Below, piece by piece: positions 59,441 through 64,000 of a stretch of 64,000 bases of DNA (positions are counted from its first letter, which is position 1; each line of letters begins with the position of its first letter). The stretch is from Nelumbo lutea (lineage: Eukaryota; Streptophyta; Magnoliopsida; Proteales; Nelumbonaceae). Below the pieces are notes generated by a model, which was not told where the DNA came from, searched no databases, and worked only from the letters and a program-made list of their open reading frames with translations. A program made the position numbers and the translations under genes. The stretch is from positions 63,545,655 through 63,609,654 of the forward strand of contig JAKGHH010000005.1 of NCBI GenBank assembly GCA_022828595.1. Direction: 5' to 3'.

Positions 59441-59787
59441 TAAGGGTGTTAATAGACCGGTTTTGGATTAAGTCCCATTCAGTCCAAAATTAATTTGGAT
59501 GGATTTGACAGACCAACAAGAAATATTGGATTGTACCAATCCGGTCCAAAATATTTATTAGACTGGATTGGATATAAGATAAGAACACATGTCAATGGAC
59601 CGGATTTCGATTGAAACCAATCTAAATCAAAATGAATTTGAACAAATTGGACGGTCCTGATATTGAATTGAACTGGTTCAAATTGGTCCAAAACATTCAT
59701 TGGATTGGACTGGATGTGGTCCATTTATAATGGACTCACATTGGACTGGATTGGATTGGACCAAATCCAGTCCAATTGACACCCCTA
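59441..59787. mobile_element. hAT-like MITE with perfect 8-bp target duplication
   Basis: The left end is TAAGGGTGTTAATAGACCGG; the right end reverse-complements to TAGGGGTGTCAATTGGACTGG. CTTCAAGA flanks both sides (59433-59440 and 59788-59795). The interior is non-coding and rich in GGATTGGA/TCCAATCC words. Confidence 0.85.
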
Positions 59788-60011
59788 CTTCAAGAGAAGA
59801 CTCACAGTCCAAAGCTGAACGTGATCTTGATAATCACAATGAATGATATATACATGACTCTATTTTCAAAGGTCCTTGCCTTGGTTCATATTATGGGCGT
59901 CAAAAATAAAATAGTAGCTATCCTTCCATATGTCCACTGCCTATTCCAAAGATCAATCTATAGAGGATTGGGTTTACGAAGAAATCTTGTTGATAGCATT
60001 TTTTTTTTTTT

Positions 60012-60129
60012 GGCATAATTTGGAAGAAGTACAAATACAAATATGTACAGTATAAATACATACAAAATAATATAAAAACAAGGTTTTTTACTCTATATAT
60101 TTGTATTTTTACTCATTCCAAATGGAGCC
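60012..60129. mobile_element. Small MITE
   Basis: The left end GGCATAATTTGGAAGAAGTA and the reverse complement of the right end GGCTCCATTTGGAATGAGTA agree over about 35 bases, continuing through AATACAAATAT. Related stretches occur near 5417-5470 and 14985-15100. Confidence 0.6.
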
Positions 60130-60761
60130 TTGACTCCAAGATCTTGTTGATTTGTTCGAAAGGGCATTTGTAGAACTCCCCATCATTGTTAAATGTTTAT
60201 CCAGGAAAATCTCATAGCACATTACACAAAAATGCCTCATTCGTTTGTTGTAGTGTGAAGAGCTCTGGTACATTGGTTCTATTACTTTTGTAATTTGTAT
60301 GATATAATTTATTTTTTATCTTTTGAAGTGGGTTTTAATTTTAGGCAAATCCCTGAAGGTTTTTGAAGAAATGAGGTCGGGATGTTGGTTTTTCCTACCC
60401 TTCTAACAGCAGACTCGATAGTGTTATTGGAGACAATGTATAGGTAGAGGTATTGTTGAAAATTTTGATATATTTTGAAATTTTGATGAATAATGGAGGG
60501 CAAAATCGATCAGAAAAGGGTAATATTGAGATTTTGAAACATTATATACATCACATGGTATCACATGTGAACATATTGTGATGGAACACTAATGAACATT
60601 TATAGTAGGGGAGGATTTAGTCAATTATAAAAAAAAGAAACAAAAAAAAAAAAACTGATGGTAATTTAAGACAATTTCCAAACAGTATGGATGGAGTATG
60701 TCAATTTCCTAAAGCTTAGGGATACTTTAAAAGATTTGCCCAATCTTCTTCCACCTTCTGT
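60130..60761. other. Intergenic, nothing recognised
   Basis: AT-rich, no supported feature. Confidence 0.35.
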
Positions 60762-60875
60762 TGAATTTAGATTTTTGTCCTCACAAAACCGTCCACACAG
60801 TCTTTTGCAGTTGTGCATTCGGGAGATGTTTCCAATGCACAATTGCAAAAGGTTGTGAGGACAAAATCTAAATTC
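60762..60875. repeat. Long hairpin (114 nt), MITE or small-RNA precursor candidate
   Basis: The outer arms GAATTTAGATTTTTGTCCTC and GAGGACAAAATCTAAATTC pair. The inner arms CTTTTGCAGTTGTGCATT and AATGCACAATTGCAAAAG pair. They close on the terminal loop CGGGAGATGTTTCC. The left side has a 15-base bulge between the two helices. Confidence 0.75.
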
Positions 60876-61675
60876 ACATTTATTGTTGATGCTATCACAT
60901 TGCCACCACAAATGACACTATAAAGTTGCACCCACATCAATAAACAAAAATTGATAGCCCCTTACCAATTTGCAACCCAAGTGAATAACAGGATCATTGT
61001 ACTTTGGAAGACTCCTTTGTATCACGTGGGTTAGGTTGAAATGGCTCAATATTTGTTTTTGTGCAGGGTTAGATGCTTTAAGGGCTCCAAAGGACACTAC
61101 TTTAAAATTGTGACTACCCCTTCCCCCGGTATATCCATGTAATTGGTGGTGACAAATGGCACTAAAAATTTATTTTTCTTGGAATTCCATCTGACCACAT
61201 CTTTTTTTGGAACCAAATAACAAAGTGGATTCTATAGATACTTTTTCCGTTGTACATTTCCATTTCCATCGAATCCGAACACAGCCTCAGTTTCTTTGTT
61301 CTCTCATGTTGACTTTTGTTTTTTAAATTCATGTTGAATAGAATATGCTTTGGGTTAATAAGAATGCAAGTATATTATTTATCTTAATTATTCATTCTTT
61401 ACTTATTTGTGGCAGTAATATATATCTTTATGCTGAACACTATTGTCTTCTTGTTTATAGTATGGCTCTATATTCACTTCTACAGAACTTTGGTAAGTGG
61501 AACACCTCGTAGGGCAACATAAATAAGTTCCACAAGCATGCAGACTGCTGAATCTTGTCTAGCTTCTACAATAAAATCTGTATTCATGAAATCTTGTCTT
61601 TTAGGATTTCCCTATACAGTCTACATGTACTTTTTTAGTTTGTTAATATCATACTAACTAGACATTCTAATGCAG
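60876..61675. other. Intergenic or intronic DNA upstream of the B3 fragment
   Basis: No upstream B3 exon could be found. The last bases before 61676 contain a consensus branch point (TACTAAC) and an acceptor ending ATGCAG. Confidence 0.4.
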
Positions 61676-61885
61676 AGAATCCCTTACTGCTCTGCTAGGG
61701 AACATATTTGTTCATCTGCAACTAAATTCATCCTTCGTAATTCGAAAAGAACTTGGATTGTGCATTTGGTTCGAGTTAAGGGAATGCATATTTTTCGTAC
61801 AGGATGGGCAAACTTTGTGCATGATAACATGATCGAACAAGATGATACCTGTGTTTTTGAGCTTGTCAATAAAGTCGAAATGTAG
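61676..61885 (+). pseudogene. B3 DNA-binding-domain fragment (REM-like)
   Basis: After the acceptor ATGCAG the frame encodes about 69 residues with the C-terminal half of a plant B3 domain: ATKFILRNSKRTWIVHL, IFRTGWANFVHDNMIEQDD, TCVFELVNK. B3 proteins are nuclear plant transcription factors. A TAG at 61883-61885 follows KVEM, just before the last strand expected for the domain (YNIKEF continues in frame). No first half of the domain, start codon or other exon is seen nearby. Most likely a gene fragment; a real last exon of a gene with distant exons is possible. Confidence 0.6.
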
Positions 61886-62860
61886 TACAACATTAAAGAG
61901 TTCTGACAGTTCTGCTCACCTCTACCAAACAGAAGCTTTGAAAGATGACCCAAGCATTGGTAATCTTTTTGACCAAACTATGTGCTGGAGTAGATTTCAG
62001 TTGATCCAGATACGTATGGACATCTCACTTCCTGAAGATCTAATATTTGTAAGGCTACCGTGATGACATTGTTGTTTTATGAATACAAGTTCATGGCTAA
62101 CCAACAGAGAGGACAGGGCAGTAACACTCTAATTGCTTGTTTTCTTTTGAGCTATTGTGCATACAAGAAGTTCTTTTAATCAATGCATACAAATATTATT
62201 TTTTTTGTTAACTATTTTTACATAACACAATCCAGTTCCTCCTCTGATTCAAATGAAATTGTCAAAACTAAAACAGATTTTGCGATGAAAGAAAAAGTAG
62301 AGAATGTTAACCTGCCTATGAATGAGATGGATTCATGTGTAAGACATTGATCTCCAAGAAGACATTTGACAGATGGAAATCAGTTCAATCTTTCAAATCC
62401 AGTTTTCCTTACTTCGTGAGATGTATGCTAAGTTTTAATATGCGATATTTTGTAAGTTTACCGTGCCAATATATTCTTCAGTTATTCTTATGTTGCGTTT
62501 TCTAATTAGACTGACTTTCAGCCATGGATGATACAAATGATGTAATAAAATTTATGTTTCTATTGTTTATTATTATCTGTAACAACTAATCAAATATAAG
62601 GTAGATGCATATTATGACATGTTTGTCAGTGTTAACAAAATTTGGAAAGATAAATTATTTGCATGTGATGTGATATTCATTATTATATTGGATATTCTCA
62701 ACGAACTTCTCAACTTAAAAGTTTAAGCTATTGATGTTCCTGTTTTATTCTCTTAGCAGATGTAAATTTTTTATGGTAGCCGATAATTAAAAAAAATTCA
62801 CACAACCAGGAATTTGCACCGGCGAGGTTTCTGTTTTTATTCTCTTAGCTGGAATTCTCA
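61886..62860. other. Intergenic, nothing recognised
   Basis: AT-rich DNA after the B3 fragment; no further domain found. Confidence 0.35.
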
Positions 62861-63146
62861 CTGTCAACTAAAAATTATATTACGAATATAAGAGTGATAA
62901 AGTATAGAGAGATGAAGAGAAGCAAAGAAGAACAGGAGAAGAGAATGAAAGAATGACAGGGGAGGCAAAAGATTGTGCTGCCGCTCCCTAGTCAGGTATT
63001 TATATTAACAAAATAATGTACAATGACAATGTTGCCCTTCATACAATATAAGAACAAAGACAAATCAGCAGCAATAAAAAACATACAATAAACATAATGA
63101 AAATTGTATGAACATCATAAACAATCCATGGTGCACTATCTCAGCA
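62861..63146 (-). repeat. Probable LTR of a truncated copia element
   Basis: On the minus strand a purine tract (AACTTAAGGGGAAA, 63147-63160) is followed by TGCTGAGATAG, the expected start of a 3' LTR. The far end is not fixed; 62861 is a guess. Confidence 0.45.
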
Positions 63147-63221
63147 TTTCCCCTTAAGTTGGGAATAGATATTTGTTATTCCCAAATCCCAATTTTTGTA
63201 ATTCTATCTCAAATTTAGACT

Positions 63222-63410
63222 TATGACACAGTGAAAATATCAGCCAGTTGCATACCTAAAGAAGACACATATGGTAGGTAGACTTCATTGTATGCAATCC
63301 TTTCTCTAATGAAATGCTGGTCCACCTTCATGTGTTTAGTCCAGTCATGCTGAATAGGATTATGTAATATTGATGGCAGCTTAATTGTCACAATACAGTA
63401 TGAATGACTT
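63222..63410 (-). pseudogene. Copia RNase H C-terminal remnant
   Basis: The minus strand encodes YCDN, a stop, AAI, then in another frame HNPIQHDWTKHMKVDQHFIR and later QLADIFT and a stop, the end of a copia polyprotein. Only this tail is present; no integrase or RT core follows at higher coordinates. Confidence 0.75.
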
Positions 63411-63420
63411 TACATAGTCA

Positions 63421-64000
63421 ACACCAAACTCTTTAAGAAGATATCATGGGTAGTCTGAATTTTGGGTGGGGTTGGCTGGTTGGGGGAGGTGGGCTGCTTG
63501 TTGGTTTAGCTGCTTTCTCTTGATTTGTGCCTTGTAAGCATACGATTTACCAATCGCAGATATCTATTTTCAAACTTGTGTGATATGTGATTCAAAGATG
63601 AATTTGATGTTTTGATAACTAAGCCCATACCCATCGAAAAAGGTTATATAAGTAGCGTCATATAACCATTGAAGTGTCCTTTTGGAGTCTTTGAGGTGTT
63701 GAAATCTTTTAAGCTTCAAACAAACATTGATACTCAGTCATTTACGTACAAGCAACACCTTGACGAACACAACAGAGGGTAGGAACGAGGAGCCTTCATA
63801 TTCATCATTTACTGGAGAAAATCTTGTCTGTCCACATTTAACAGCCTGGTCTGTCAACAGGGCTCTTCTTGCATGACATGTCAATTCACCCAGCCATGCA
63901 TCAAATGAGGAGGGACAAAGTTTTCTCCCTCGGGGGGAGTTGAATCTAGAATCCTTGTGTATAACTTGAGAATTAGGTGCTGTTGAAACTCTGTGATCTG
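63421..64000. other. Window end, nothing recognised
   Basis: No supported frame or repeat. It does not continue the copia remnant. Confidence 0.35.

Overview
This is nuclear DNA from a flowering plant, most likely a dicot or other non-grass angiosperm. It holds intron-rich plant gene families, a eukaryotic tRNA-Gly and many plant transposons (copia, non-autonomous LTR element, L1-type LINEs, a tRNA-derived SINE, hAT-like and Tourist-like MITEs, foldbacks). I cannot name the species. Nothing in it looks bacterial, organellar or viral, and I did not find a novel multi-gene system. The interest lies in apparently inactivated enzymes, a gene broken by a transposon, and well-bounded insertions.

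Layout. Bases 1-258 are the tail of an unidentified plus-strand gene. From about 0.9 to 20.4 kb there is mostly AT-rich intergenic DNA with foldbacks and MITEs. In the middle of it, at 10.6-14.5 kb, an AT-hook (AHL) pseudogene on the minus strand is split by a 3.4 kb non-autonomous LTR retrotransposon. At 24.99-27.82 kb lies an intact single-exon gene on the plus strand, a 941-residue MOCOS-like (class V aminotransferase fold) protein with a probable 5'UTR intron. A tRNA-Gly(GCC) gene is on the minus strand at 29.73 kb.

Bases 30.38-54.93 kb are one minus-strand gene for a prolyl-oligopeptidase/oligopeptidase-B-like protein. I resolved 11 exons whose joined length is divisible by three and gives 790 residues. 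Its sixth intron (13.4 kb) carries a complete but dead copia element, a LINE with its target-site duplication and a second LINE fragment. Its tenth intron (6.5 kb) carries four more LINE fragments, and a SINE sits in intron 7. Bases 55-64 kb are intergenic, with MITEs, hairpins, a B3-domain gene fragment and the tail of another copia element.

The genes do not form a pathway; they are ordinary independent plant loci. Exon boundaries were read by eye from splice signals, reading phase and family conservation. No alignment or database search was run.
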